A DNA stretch of 64,000 nucleotides from Pseudoclavibacter terrae (GTDB taxonomy: Bacteria > Actinomycetota > Actinomycetes > Actinomycetales > Microbacteriaceae). Position 1 is the stretch's first letter; each line of letters begins with the position of its first letter. Under the pieces are notes generated by a model. That model was not told the origin of the DNA. It did not search any database and saw only the letters and a program-made list of their open reading frames with translations. The stretch covers positions 43,562 to 107,561 of the forward strand of contig NZ_WBJX01000008.1 in the NCBI RefSeq assembly GCF_008831075.1. Direction: 5' to 3'. A program made the position numbers and the translations under genes. Of this stretch, positions 26,441-35,290 are shown piece after piece.

Positions 26441-27685
26441 TCAGGATTTTGTCGAGGTTGAGCACACTCCGACGACTGATTGCAGCACCGCGACAGCGCA
26501 TAATGACCACAGCACGAGAGACCAACCGCCACTCGCTTCGTGGATGCTCGCGGCAGCGAGTGGACCGACAGCCGCGAGAGCGACTCCAAAGGTCTGACTC
26601 ATCGACGAGAGCGATGTCGAGTGCTGGGGTGAGCGACTCATTGCCAACACGAGACCGTAGGAAATGCCGACTGAAGCACCCTGGCCCAGGCCGAGGAGGA
26701 GCAAAGCTGGAATCGGCTGCGAAGGCACAGATGCGAGCACCGCAGCACCAAGCGCGAACGGGAGAGGGGCGCTAAGTGGGGCCAGCCAACGAGGGGAAAC
26801 TTTTCGAAGAAGACCTGGTGCCGCGAACGCGGCGGGGATTGCCGTCAGATTCACGAGCGAGGCGTAGGCACCGGCAGTCGCAGGTGGCTCCCCGGAATCG
26901 ATCAGGATCGTTGGCAACCAAGCCAACATCGCATAGAACAGCATCGAAGTGAAGGCCAAGTAACCTGTGACGATCCACGCCGACGGGTCAAGCAGGACTT
27001 CGCTGAGACCTTCGCGTCGGCGTTGAGACGTCAGCGCGTCGTCCCTCGATGTCCGCATCTTGTGTGACCGGCGTGCACCAGATTCTTCTGGGTGAACCAA
27101 GATCCAACCGCTGAGTCCCAGTAGGGGGAGGACCGCCAGGCTACCGCAGGCTAGTCGCCAGCTATCGCCAAATGCGTTCGCAAGTGGTACAGCCAGGCCT
27201 GTGGCGAGGGCCGGGCCGAGGCTCAAGCTCGCAGTGTACACAGATGTGTACCAGCGGTTGTGACGCCCTACGAAACCCGTGATGAGGGACGGGGTCAGCA
27301 CACTTACTACCGCGACGGCGAAACCCAAGAGCAATGTTCCCAGTCCCAGGCTCCACGTTCCGGGCAATGAGCGTATGACGGTCCCGGCTGATGCGCCGGC
27401 GAGCGAGACCATGAGCACTACTGACAGCCCGAATCTCGCCTGGAGCCAGGGGGCAATCGGTGCTGCGATGAGGAAACACGCAAGCGGGACTGATGTGAGG
27501 AGGCTAAGGATCGTGGGCGTCAGCGAGGTCTCGCTGCTGATCTGGTTGATGACCGGGGCTATCGAGGCGGTCGGTGCTCGAGTAGTGAGGGTTATCAGCG
27601 CGAGCGTCAGAGTGATAATCGCCGCCGAATGCGCGTACCGACCCGATCGATCAGCTCCCTTCTCGGGTCGAAACAATCGGATCAC
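26441..27685 (-). CDS. MFS transporter, CynX/NimT type
   Basis: Major facilitator with about 12 helices, resembling the cyanate/nitroimidazole-type CynX group. Typical features are TTRAPTASIAPVINQI near residue 35-50 at the first helix and GFVGRHNRWYTSVYT in the motif-A-like region. A long, basic central loop follows. The annotated start is a GTG; no strong ribosome site decides it. It lies between a GntR regulator and pdxS, all on the minus strand. Substrate unknown. Confidence 0.82.
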   Translation of the reverse strand: MIRLFRPEKGADRSGRYAHSAAIITLTLALITLTTRAPTASIAPVINQISSETSLTPTILSLLTSVPLACFLIAAPIAPWLQARFGLSVVLMVSLAGASAGTVIRSLPGTWSLGLGTLLLGFAVAVVSVLTPSLITGFVGRHNRWYTSVYTASLSLGPALATGLAVPLANAFGDSWRLACGSLAVLPLLGLSGWILVHPEESGARRSHKMRTSRDDALTSQRRREGLSEVLLDPSAWIVTGYLAFTSMLFYAMLAWLPTILIDSGEPPATAGAYASLVNLTAIPAAFAAPGLLRKVSPRWLAPLSAPLPFALGAAVLASVPSQPIPALLLLGLGQGASVGISYGLVLAMSRSPQHSTSLSSMSQTFGVALAAVGPLAAASIHEASGGWSLVLWSLCAVAVLQSVVGVCSTSTKS

Positions 27686-27742
27686 CAGCCCCGTCGAGCG
27701 CTCACCGCGGGGGTAATCCGTTGTCTTTTCTAGACGGCTTTC

Positions 27743-28648
27743 TCACCAGCCGCGCTCGGCGAGGCGGTGCGGAGCGGCGAGGTCGGAGACATTGATGCCG
27801 ACCATGGCTTCGCCGAGTCCGCGCGAGGCGTCAGCGATCACGGCAGGGTCGTCGAACGCCGTGGTCGCCTTCACGATCGCCGCTGCACGCTGGGCAGGGT
27901 TGCCCGACTTGAAGATGCCGGAGCCGACGAAGACACCGTCTGCGCCGAGCTGCATCATCATCGCGGCGTCGGCCGGGGTTGCTACGCCGCCTGCCGTGAA
28001 CAGCACGACCGGGAGCTTGCCCGTCTCGGCGATCTCGCGCACGAGCTCGTAAGGGGCCTGCAGCTCCTTGGCGGCGACGTACAGCTCGTCGCGGGTCATC
28101 GCGGTGAGCGCCGCGACCTCTGCCCGAATCTTGCGGATGTGCTTGGTCGCCTCCGAGACGTCGCCCGTGCCCGCTTCGCCCTTCGAGCGGATCATGGCCG
28201 CGCCCTCGTTGATGCGGCGCAGCGCCTCACCGAGGTTCGTGGCGCCGCAGACGAACGGCGTCGTGAACTGCCACTTGTCGATGTGGTTCACGTAGTCGGC
28301 CGGGCTCAGCACCTCGGACTCGTCGATGTAGTCGACGTCGAGCGCCTGCAGCACCTGTGCCTCGACGAAGTGCCCGATGCGAGCCTTCGCCATGACGGGG
28401 ATGGACACCTCGGCGATGATGCTCTCGATGAGGTCAGGGTCGCTCATGCGAGCGACTCCGCCCTGCGCGCGGATGTCGGCGGGGACGCGCTCGAGGGCCA
28501 TGACGGCGACAGCGCCGGCATCTTCCGCGATGCGAGCTTGTTCGGCGGTGACGACGTCCATGATTACGCCGCCCTTGAGCATTTCTGCGAGACCGCGCTT
28601 GACCCGGTCGGATGCAGGAGCTGGTGCGGCGAGGCGAGTTGAGTTCAT
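27743..28648 (-). CDS. pdxS: Pyridoxal 5'-phosphate synthase lyase subunit
   Basis: Makes PLP from ribose 5-phosphate, glyceraldehyde 3-phosphate and ammonia. Sequence is highly conserved: Asp31 in [14 protein letters not shown], active-site Lys88 in [10 protein letters not shown], second catalytic Lys156 in SKGEAGTGD, and the end motif [16 protein letters not shown] 28648 gives the normal ~301 residues; the open frame continues through the promoter. The glutaminase partner gene pdxT, normally adjacent, is not present nearby, so ammonia must come from elsewhere or from an unlinked PdxT. Codon use is more strictly G/C-ending than in its neighbours. Divergent from an amino-acid permease with a GntR-type palindrome between. 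Confidence 0.95.
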   Translation of the reverse strand: MNSTRLAAPAPASDRVKRGLAEMLKGGVIMDVVTAEQARIAEDAGAVAVMALERVPADIRAQGGVARMSDPDLIESIIAEVSIPVMAKARIGHFVEAQVLQALDVDYIDESEVLSPADYVNHIDKWQFTTPFVCGATNLGEALRRINEGAAMIRSKGEAGTGDVSEATKHIRKIRAEVAALTAMTRDELYVAAKELQAPYELVREIAETGKLPVVLFTAGGVATPADAAMMMQLGADGVFVGSGIFKSGNPAQRAAAIVKATTAFDDPAVIADASRGLGEAMVGINVSDLAAPHRLAERGW

Positions 28649-28706
28649 GTTCGTCCTTGCGGGGATGTGCCGATGAGGTGGTGTCCCGTTGATTTGCGCG
28701 ACCTGA

Positions 28707-28726
28707 TGTACTGTATAACAGTTATA
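28707..28726. promoter_or_regulatory. GntR-type operator between pdxS and permease
   Basis: ACTGT-ATA-ACAGTTA around 28710-28724 shares the core CTGTATAACAG and the full right arm with the palindromes at 33528 and 39604. It sits in the 191-bp divergent promoter region, 61 bp from pdxS and about 115 bp from the permease start. Confidence 0.6.
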
Positions 28727-28839
28727 TAGATAAGTTCCACCCCACACGCAACTGTTCAGTCGAGGACGGCGTGGAGCAGTTGTCAACGAAGACAGCCCGA
28801 TCCCGCAGGGATCGTGGGTGTACAGGAAGCGAGTGCCTC

Positions 28840-30270
28840 ATGCCAGAACACCGCCCATCTCCCTACGACGCCCGGGTCTCACCCGAGACCTCGGCAGGTG
28901 TGGCGGTTCGACCGCCGAAGAAGCTCCGTTCCCGTCACGTCACGATGATCACGTTGGGCGGCATCATCGGTGCAAGCCTGTTCGTCGGATCGGCCAATAT
29001 CATCCATGCCGCCGGGCCGGCGGCGGTGATCTCGTATCTCATCGGGGGACTGCTGGTCTTCTTCGCGATGCGCATGCTCGGCGAGATGGCTTCCGCCCGT
29101 CCAGCCATCGGCTCTTTCATGGAGTACGCCCGGGTGGGACTTGGGGACTGGGCCGCGTACCTCGTGGGCTGGCTCTACTGGTACTTCTGGGTCGGGGTCC
29201 TTGCCTACGAGGCGGTTCTCGGGGGAAACCTGCTCAACGGATGGTTCCCAGTCATCCCTTCTTGGGGATGGTCGATAGCACTGCTCGTGCTCTTCATCAT
29301 CACGAACCTCATATCCGTTCGCACCTTCGGCGAGGTTGAGTTCTGGCTCGCGAGTGTCAAGGTGAGTGCGATCGTCGTCTTCCTTGTCGTGGGCGTGCTC
29401 TTCGTTCTCGGGCTCTGGCCCGACGCGTCTTTCTCGGTGTCCAACCTCTGGGCGCATGACGGTTTCGCGCCGAACGGCGTGGGTGTTGTGCTCACAGGAG
29501 TCGCAATCGTGATCTTCTCGTACTTCGGAACTGAGATTGCGGTCATGGCGGCTGCTGAGTCGGAAGATCCGGCCGGTGGAATCAAGCAAGCAACCACGAC
29601 CATCATCTGGCGCATTCTGCTCTTCTATGTCGGTGCTGTCTTGCTGATCGTCACCATCGTGCCCTGGAATCAGCTCCCAGATCCCGCGGTGATTCCACCG
29701 TTCACACACGTCTTCGCACTCTTCGGAGTTCCAGGCGCAGACACGATCATGACCATCGTGATCTTCACAGCTGTCGTTTCGGTCCTGAACTCCGGCCTGT
29801 ACTCGGCATCGCGGATGTTCGCTGCGCTCGCTGACCAAGGTTTCGCTCCGAGAATCGTCGCCAAACGCGCCCGGAACGGTGTGCCGGTCGCTGCCCTCAT
29901 CGCGTCGACTGCCGGTGGCTTCGCAGCAACGATCGTCAACTTCGTGGCACCTGGTTCAGGCATCTTCGACTTCATCATGAACTCTGCGGGCCTCGTCGCG
30001 TTGTTCGTGTATGTGTTCATCGCGGCGACACAGATGCGCCTTCGCATGAAGATGACGCCGGAGGAGCAAGCGAACCTGAAACTGAAGATGTGGTTCTTCC
30101 CCTGGATCAACATCCTGCTCATTGCTGCCGTCCTTGGAATCATCGCGATCATGCTTAGCTCCGAAAGCGGGCGTACTCAGGTCTGGACGAGTCTGCTTGC
30201 AACGGGGGTGCTCATCGCATGCTGGCCTCTTGTGAGACGGCGTCTTGCAAAGACTCGCGCATCGAATTGA
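28840..30270 (+). CDS. APC-family amino-acid permease
   Basis: Amino-acid/proton symporter with about 12 membrane helices, most like GABA/aromatic/asparagine permeases. Helix 1 carries the family's substrate loop (ITLGGIIGASLFVGS). EMASARPAIGSFMEYAR follows helix 2, and TEIAVMAAAESEDP marks helix 6. ATG 28840 is preceded by AGGAAG at a slightly long spacing. Placement beside pdxS and a GABA-type catabolic operon suggests uptake of an amino acid or amine that feeds it. Confidence 0.88.
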   Translation: MPEHRPSPYDARVSPETSAGVAVRPPKKLRSRHVTMITLGGIIGASLFVGSANIIHAAGPAAVISYLIGGLLVFFAMRMLGEMASARPAIGSFMEYARVGLGDWAAYLVGWLYWYFWVGVLAYEAVLGGNLLNGWFPVIPSWGWSIALLVLFIITNLISVRTFGEVEFWLASVKVSAIVVFLVVGVLFVLGLWPDASFSVSNLWAHDGFAPNGVGVVLTGVAIVIFSYFGTEIAVMAAAESEDPAGGIKQATTTIIWRILLFYVGAVLLIVTIVPWNQLPDPAVIPPFTHVFALFGVPGADTIMTIVIFTAVVSVLNSGLYSASRMFAALADQGFAPRIVAKRARNGVPVAALIASTAGGFAATIVNFVAPGSGIFDFIMNSAGLVALFVYVFIAATQMRLRMKMTPEEQANLKLKMWFFPWINILLIAAVLGIIAIMLSSESGRTQVWTSLLATGVLIACWPLVRRRLAKTRASN

Positions 30271-30309
30271 GTTCTAGTTCTCATTGACGGGTCGCGTCCT
30301 TGAGGTGGG

Positions 30310-31197
30310 TCAGGACTTCTTGGTGGCGACGTACAGTCCGACCACGGTTGCCGCAATCCCGATCCACCCAGGTGCCGCAATCGCTTCGTGGATGACAATG
30401 ACAGCGAGCAAACTCGCGAGTACAGGTTCGATGAGCGTGATGGTGGTCGCAGTCCGAGCGTCGACGTAACGCAGGCCGAGCCCGAACAGCCAGAACCCGA
30501 TGAGAACCGGCCCGATCGCTAGGTAGAGCCCTAAGCCAATCGTCGCAGGGGTCCGGAGCAATGTTTCGAAGTTCAAGGCGAGCAGCGGGAGCAGCAGGAA
30601 ACCACCCACTCCGAACGTTGCTCCCATAACTCCTGGCGCATCGGGGCGCTGGTCGAGCGCCTTCTTGGATGTCAGCGTGTATCCCGCGTAGAGAAGTCCA
30701 GACAAAACAGCGAGAGCAATCCCCGCGGTCATGTCCGCAGCATCCGTAGGTGTGTCGGAAGCTGCACCGGGGTCGGCAAAGAAGCTAAGAAGCACAAGGC
30801 CTACGACCGAGACTGCAGTGCCAAGCGCCCACTGGAGGGAGAGTCTCCTGGTACCGGTGATCCATTCCATCGCCGCCGCGAAGAGCGGTGCGCTCCCGAG
30901 GTTGACTACCGTGCTGACCGCGGCGCCGGCATATTGCACGCTGCTGTAGTAGGCGAGTGCGTAGCAGGCAACGAGCAAGCCTCCGGAAAGCACCCAGTGC
31001 CTCGTGTGCCGATCTCGAAGCACCTGGAGAGCACTGCCCCTGAAGGCAACGAACATGAGTAGACCGCCCGCCCCGAGTGTGGCAGCGCCAATTGTCGTGC
31101 CGGGGATACTTGCTGGCATGAGCGCTGCTGCAGTGCTCGCAGTGCCCATGATCAGTGCGCTGAGCACGAGGACCGGGATGGCAGATCGTCGGGTCAT
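30310..31197 (-). CDS. EamA/DMT-family transporter
   Basis: Ten-helix drug/metabolite transporter with two EamA halves. The first-half end SSVQYAGAAVSTVVNLGSAP and the matching second-half LRYVDARTATTITLIEPVL are the family hallmark. Such proteins often export amino acids or metabolites. Converges with the permease gene, and lies downstream of the ALDH operon after a long hairpin. Confidence 0.88.
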   Translation of the reverse strand: MTRRSAIPVLVLSALIMGTASTAAALMPASIPGTTIGAATLGAGGLLMFVAFRGSALQVLRDRHTRHWVLSGGLLVACYALAYYSSVQYAGAAVSTVVNLGSAPLFAAAMEWITGTRRLSLQWALGTAVSVVGLVLLSFFADPGAASDTPTDAADMTAGIALAVLSGLLYAGYTLTSKKALDQRPDAPGVMGATFGVGGFLLLPLLALNFETLLRTPATIGLGLYLAIGPVLIGFWLFGLGLRYVDARTATTITLIEPVLASLLAVIVIHEAIAAPGWIGIAATVVGLYVATKKS

Positions 31198-31228
31198 GAG
31201 ATTCCCTGAGATGTGTTCTTGCAGTCAA

Positions 31229-31278
31229 TCGAGAACGGCTCGGGCTCCGCCTCTCGGCGGAGCCCGAGCCGTTCTCGA
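31229..31278 (-). terminator. Very long hairpin after the ALDH operon
   Basis: A perfect 23-bp stem (31229-31251 with 31256-31278) closes a 4-nt loop TCTC. It lies just past the aldehyde dehydrogenase stop and 31 bp before the EamA start. There is no clear T-run, as is common for actinobacterial terminators. Confidence 0.8.
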
Positions 31279-31296
31279 GCGAACCTTGGATGCTGG

Positions 31297-32751
31297 CTAG
31301 TCGTTGGGGATGAAGGTGTACTTGTACTCGAGGAACTCGTCGATTCCGAGCACCCCGCCCTCACGTCCGAGTCCCGACGCCTTCACGCCGCCCAGTGGGG
31401 CAGCGACATCGGAGATGATGCCGGTGTTGATGCCGACCATTCCGGCCTCAAGTCGCCCCGAAACACGCATGGCTCTGGCGAGATCGTTCGTCAGGAGGTA
31501 ACTGGCCAGGCCGTACTCGGTGTCGTTGGCGATTTCGATGGCATCAGCCTCGTCCTTGAACGGGATGATCGGTGCGACTGGCCCGAAGAGTTCTTGGCTG
31601 GTCAGGTCGGCGTCGCGAGGTACATCCGCGAGGACGGTTGGAGGGTAGAACGAGCCGGCGCCCTCGGGCAGTTCGCCGCCAATGAGGATTCGGGCGCCGC
31701 CAGCGACTGCGTTATCGACGAGCCCCTGGAGACGCTCGCAGCTGGTCTGATCGATCATCGGACCGATGTCGACCCCCTCGTCGAGTCCGTTGCCGACGGT
31801 GAACTGCTCGAAGCGGGCTGCCAGACGCGTGCCGAATTCGTCAGCAAGGCTCTCGTGGACCAAGATGCGGTTCGCCGCAGTGCACGCTTCTCCCATGTTC
31901 CGCATTTTTGCCGCGGTGACTTCCGTAACTGCCTTATCGAGGTCGGCATCTTCGAAGATGATGAATGGTGCGTTGCCGCCGAGCTCGAGCGACGTTCGAA
32001 TCATGTGCTTCGAGCACTGCCCGTGCAGGATGCTTCCGACCTTGGTCGAACCTGTGAAGGAGAGATGACGCACGAGTCCGTCTTCCAGGATCGGACCTGT
32101 CAGCTTGCTCGAGTTGGTCGTCGTCACGACATTGAGTGTGCCAGCGGGGATGCCCGCCTTCTGGAAAATCCGAGCGAGGAACAGCATCGTCAGCGGCGTC
32201 TTCTCGGCAGGCTTCACGACGACGGCACAACCTGTCGCCACTGCGGGGGCGATTTTGCGTGCTCCCATCGCGAGTGGGAAGTTCCAGGGTGTGATCAGGA
32301 AGGAAACGCCAACCGGTTCCCGGGTGAGGAGGATCTGACCGCGGCCGGACGGCGATTGGCCGTGGGAGCCTTGGACGCGAAGCCCTTCCTGCGCGTACCA
32401 CTGCAGATAGCCCGCAGAGTAGTCGATCTCACCGCGCGCTTCCGCAAATGGCTTCCCCATTTCAGCGGTCATGATGGCGGCAAGCTCATCCTTGCTCTCA
32501 AGCAACAGTGCGTGGGCCTTCAGGAGGATCTTCGAGCGTTCTTGTGCAGGCATAGCTGCGAACGCATCCTGGGCGGTGTTCGCAGCTTCGGCGGCCAGGC
32601 GTCCATCCTCAGGGCTCGCGTTAGCGATCTCGGCAATCACTTCCCCTGTGGCCGGGTTGGTGACTTTGATGAGATCCGGGTTGGATCCGGCGATCCACTC
32701 GCCACCGATGAAGAGCTTCGTGGGGACGTTTTCGAGGTTCAGGGTCGGCAT
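31297..32751 (-). CDS. NAD(P)-dependent aldehyde dehydrogenase, succinate-semialdehyde type
   Basis: Oxidises a semialdehyde, most like the GabD group, to the acid. TPWNFP holds Asn157, LELGGNAP holds general base Glu256, and GEACTAANR holds nucleophile Cys290. The end GINTGIISDV and KASGLGREGG is typical of GabD. ATG 32751 lies 4 bp after the HAD stop; the longer open frame is a shadow of that gene. Length 484 is standard. With the GABA-type aminotransferase encoded upstream on the same strand it would complete an omega-amino-acid to diacid route. Confidence 0.92.
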   Translation of the reverse strand: MPTLNLENVPTKLFIGGEWIAGSNPDLIKVTNPATGEVIAEIANASPEDGRLAAEAANTAQDAFAAMPAQERSKILLKAHALLLESKDELAAIMTAEMGKPFAEARGEIDYSAGYLQWYAQEGLRVQGSHGQSPSGRGQILLTREPVGVSFLITPWNFPLAMGARKIAPAVATGCAVVVKPAEKTPLTMLFLARIFQKAGIPAGTLNVVTTTNSSKLTGPILEDGLVRHLSFTGSTKVGSILHGQCSKHMIRTSLELGGNAPFIIFEDADLDKAVTEVTAAKMRNMGEACTAANRILVHESLADEFGTRLAARFEQFTVGNGLDEGVDIGPMIDQTSCERLQGLVDNAVAGGARILIGGELPEGAGSFYPPTVLADVPRDADLTSQELFGPVAPIIPFKDEADAIEIANDTEYGLASYLLTNDLARAMRVSGRLEAGMVGINTGIISDVAAPLGGVKASGLGREGGVLGIDEFLEYKYTFIPND

Positions 32752-32755
32752 GTCG

Positions 32756-33487
32756 CTAGGCCTTGTCTGCAAATGCGTCGTCAACTGCGTCCGCGAAGTC
32801 GGCCAGGGACTTGTACTCGGCGTCGGGCGTGACTCCGACCTGCGGGTCGGGTGTGGCGCCCCAGCCGGGACGGTTGTAGCGGCGGTTGATCCAGATCGTG
32901 TCGAGGCCAGCATTCTTGCCGGGCACGTGGTCGTGGAACAGGGACTGGGCCACGTGCAGCAGCTGCTGCTTTTCGAGGTCGAGGTCGCCGAGTCGCTCGA
33001 GGAGAACCTCGAAGTTGCGGGGGTTGGGCTTGTACGAACCAATCTGCTCAGCCGTGTTGACCTGGTCGAAGTCCACGGCCATGCGCTTGATGCTTCCATC
33101 CACGCCCTGCTGGTGCACGTTTGACAGGATGATCAGCTTGTAGTGCTTCTTGAGGCGGCTCAGCGCTTCGTGTGTGTCCTCGAAGGCAGGCCAGTTCGGT
33201 ACCGAACGACCAAGTTCCTGTACCTCCTCGTCTGTGACTGGGAGGTTCAAGTCCTTCGCTGTCCGTCGGAACGCTGCCTGCAAGACCTCGGCATATGCAA
33301 GGCCTGGGTACTCCCGTTCCACGGCCGCTTCGTTGTCGGCGTAGGCGAGGAGGAGCTGTTCGTCATCGAGATCGGACTGGTGGCGCTCGGCCCAGCCCTT
33401 GAGCACGTTCGCGATGCCGGCTTCCCAGTCAATCAACGTGCCGTACACGTCGAAGCTCAGCGCGGAAAAGGACGTCAGATCAACCAT
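32756..33487 (-). CDS. HAD-family hydrolase, haloacid-dehalogenase type II-like
   Basis: HAD subfamily IA enzyme with nucleophile Asp13 in FDVYGTLIDW, motif II SNVHQQG, motif III Lys in YKPNPRNF and a late VAQSLFHDHVPGKNAG. ATG 33487 was chosen because TAGGAG lies 6 bp upstream; a GTG two codons earlier would overlap that site. Paralogue of the HAD at 20272-20994. It lies directly downstream of a near-perfect palindromic operator and is closely coupled to the ALDH gene, so a shared pathway is likely. The reaction is not established. Confidence 0.85.
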   Translation of the reverse strand: MVDLTSFSALSFDVYGTLIDWEAGIANVLKGWAERHQSDLDDEQLLLAYADNEAAVEREYPGLAYAEVLQAAFRRTAKDLNLPVTDEEVQELGRSVPNWPAFEDTHEALSRLKKHYKLIILSNVHQQGVDGSIKRMAVDFDQVNTAEQIGSYKPNPRNFEVLLERLGDLDLEKQQLLHVAQSLFHDHVPGKNAGLDTIWINRRYNRPGWGATPDPQVGVTPDAEYKSLADFADAVDDAFADKA

Positions 33488-33527
33488 GATCACTCCTAAC
33501 GATTCAGAGGCGGTCCATCCACCCCTC

Positions 33528-33550
33528 GGCTAACTGTATAACAGTTAGCC
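33528..33550. promoter_or_regulatory. Palindromic GntR operator before HAD-ALDH
   Basis: GGCTAACTGT-ATA-ACAGTTAGCC has perfect 10-bp arms. It fills the short gap between the regulator stop and the HAD start, so it probably controls an internal promoter for HAD-ALDH. The core fits the GntR-family pattern of GT and AC half-sites. Confidence 0.75.
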
Positions 33551-33554
33551 AGAG

Positions 33555-34244
33555 TTAGATAGTCTCGTCGACGCCTACTTCGTTGGTGCCGGCGACGTGA
33601 TGCGTGAGGAAGCGCTCTGCTGAGTCGAGATGCGACAGCCACTCGCTCTGCACGCTTTGCAGCGATGAGTCGTCGCGGAGGCTGAGGTAGAGCTGTTCGT
33701 GCTCGGCGTAGAGCGCCGCGCCGCCCGTGTACTGGTCTCGAAGTTGCGCAACGAGCAGTCGGATCTCGCTCGTGATCCCGGAGAAGTACGACTGGAGTCT
33801 GGCGGAGCCGGCGCTGTTGACCACTGACGCGTGGAACGCAACGTCTGCCTCAGCGATTCGGGACCAGTCGTCTTCGCTCTTCTGGAGATCAGCGAAGCCT
33901 TCGAGTGCCTCCGCGACGAGGTGCAGCGGGGGTTTGCGGTTCTTGATCTCGCGGACAGCATCGAGTTCGATGAGCTTGCGTACTCGGTAGATGTCTTCGA
34001 CCTGTGACGGGTCAAACGTCCTGACTCGGGCACTGTATCCGGGTATCCGCACGAGCATGCCCTCGTTGATGAGCTGCTGTACCGCAACTCGCGCCGTTGG
34101 ACGTGCGATCCCGAACTGGGTCGCGACGTGCGTGTCCTTGATCTCCTCGCCAGCTTTGTAGTGGCCGGCGAACAGGCTGTCACGAAGTCGAGTCGTGGCA
34201 GCGTCGGCGACCGATACTGTCTCGAGAATTTGGGGCGAGGGCAT
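33555..34244 (-). CDS. GntR regulator, FadR/FCD subfamily
   Basis: Third FCD regulator. Winged helix at about 10-80 (VATQFGIARPTARVAVQQL), FCD ligand domain from about 85 (RKLIELDAVREI; AEADVAFHASVV) to 215. Very similar to the regulator at 25330-25983. It is the best candidate to bind the palindromes at 33528 and 39604, because one lies at its own 3' end and the other at the head of the operon upstream. Starts 46 bp after the hydroxyacid dehydrogenase stop on the same strand. Confidence 0.9.
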   Translation of the reverse strand: MPSPQILETVSVADAATTRLRDSLFAGHYKAGEEIKDTHVATQFGIARPTARVAVQQLINEGMLVRIPGYSARVRTFDPSQVEDIYRVRKLIELDAVREIKNRKPPLHLVAEALEGFADLQKSEDDWSRIAEADVAFHASVVNSAGSARLQSYFSGITSEIRLLVAQLRDQYTGGAALYAEHEQLYLSLRDDSSLQSVQSEWLSHLDSAERFLTHHVAGTNEVGVDETI

Positions 34245-34290
34245 GGCTGTCTCCTAAACGGCTCGTCGTCTGACCGTACTCAAGAAATCT

Positions 34291-35286
34291 TCAATCTGCG
34301 TCCGCCTCGGGTTCGCCGGCAAGGAACGCAGCAGTGTTCACGCGATTCTCGAGCTCTTCGCCAGCTCGCCACCTCCGCAGATTCCTAACGAAGAGCTCCA
34401 CGGTCGACCTCTTCCAATCGTGAACGTCGCCGGATTGATGCGGCGAGATCAGCACGTTCTCCATCTCCCAGAAGGGATGAACTCGGGGGAGGGGCTCCAC
34501 GCTGAAGACATCCAGAGTGGCGGCTGCGACTCGTCCAGAGCGGAGCGCGGCAAGGAGTGCGTCATCGTTCACGATGGCGCCCCTTCCCACGTTGACGAAG
34601 TGCGCGCCGGGTCTGACGGAGTCGAAAGCCTCTGCATCCATCATGCCAACCGTCTCGAGCGTCAATGGCGCAGCGATTACGACGTCGTCCGCAAACGCCA
34701 AACGCTCGCGGAGCTCATCAGCGCCGAAGACCGGCCCGAGGCGCACGCCGTCGACACTTCCACCACTCTCGCGACGTGTTCGCGCCACGATTTCTACGTC
34801 CATGCCCACCGCGCGAAGCAGCACTGCGATGCGCGCACCAACCCCACCGGCTCCGACGACAACTGCACGTCTGCCTTTGAGGTTCGCGGTCGTGCGCTGG
34901 TTCCAAACTCCACGCCTCTGATCTTCAAGCGTTCGACGCAGGTCCTTGACCTGGCAGAGGATGCTGGCGAGCACAAACTCGGCAATGGGCTGCTCGAAGA
35001 TTCCGCGTGCGTTCGTGACGAGGACGCCAGCCGCTGCGACTTCCGGGGTTGCCACGGCGTCGACTCCGATGCTGTTCGTCTGAATCCACTCCAACTTCCC
35101 CGGGCCGTGATCGCGGATGAGTGAAGTGGCGAGATCGCAGACGAACATGGCACGCGCCTCCTGGCGAGCGGCGAGGAACTGCGCGGGCGTGCGAACGATG
35201 ATCGGTTCCGCGACTTCTGAGATCAGGGCGAACTCGTCGAGGGCTTGGCTCTCCGGTTCGATGGCAACAATGACCTTGGAGTTCAC
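34291..35286 (-). CDS. D-2-hydroxyacid dehydrogenase, NAD(P)-dependent
   Basis: Interconverts a 2-oxoacid and D-2-hydroxyacid. The Rossmann loop GAGGVGARIAVLLRAVG and the FVNVGRGAIVNDDAL segment are family hallmarks. A late Glu and His occur in SVEPLPRVHPFW and ISPHQSG. GTG 35286, 4 bp after the previous stop, gives a natural N-terminus (VNSKVIVAIE); the longer open frame lies inside the neighbouring gene. Next to a GlcD/GlcF-like oxidase, it suggests handling of a 2-hydroxyacid intermediate such as glycolate, lactate or a longer analogue. Confidence 0.88.
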   Translation of the reverse strand: MNSKVIVAIEPESQALDEFALISEVAEPIIVRTPAQFLAARQEARAMFVCDLATSLIRDHGPGKLEWIQTNSIGVDAVATPEVAAAGVLVTNARGIFEQPIAEFVLASILCQVKDLRRTLEDQRRGVWNQRTTANLKGRRAVVVGAGGVGARIAVLLRAVGMDVEIVARTRRESGGSVDGVRLGPVFGADELRERLAFADDVVIAAPLTLETVGMMDAEAFDSVRPGAHFVNVGRGAIVNDDALLAALRSGRVAAATLDVFSVEPLPRVHPFWEMENVLISPHQSGDVHDWKRSTVELFVRNLRRWRAGEELENRVNTAAFLAGEPEADAD

Positions 35287-35290
35287 GAGG

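Noticed and set aside
27767..28642. 291-codon plus-strand frame opposite pdxS
   Set aside because: Antisense shadow of a highly conserved gene; Arg/Asp/Val-rich without domain features.
28879..29838. 319-codon minus-strand frame opposite the amino-acid permease
   Set aside because: Hydrophilic mirror of membrane helices, a common artefact.
31213..32832. 539-codon plus-strand frame opposite the ALDH gene
   Set aside because: Complement of an unmistakable aldehyde dehydrogenase with catalytic Cys and Glu.
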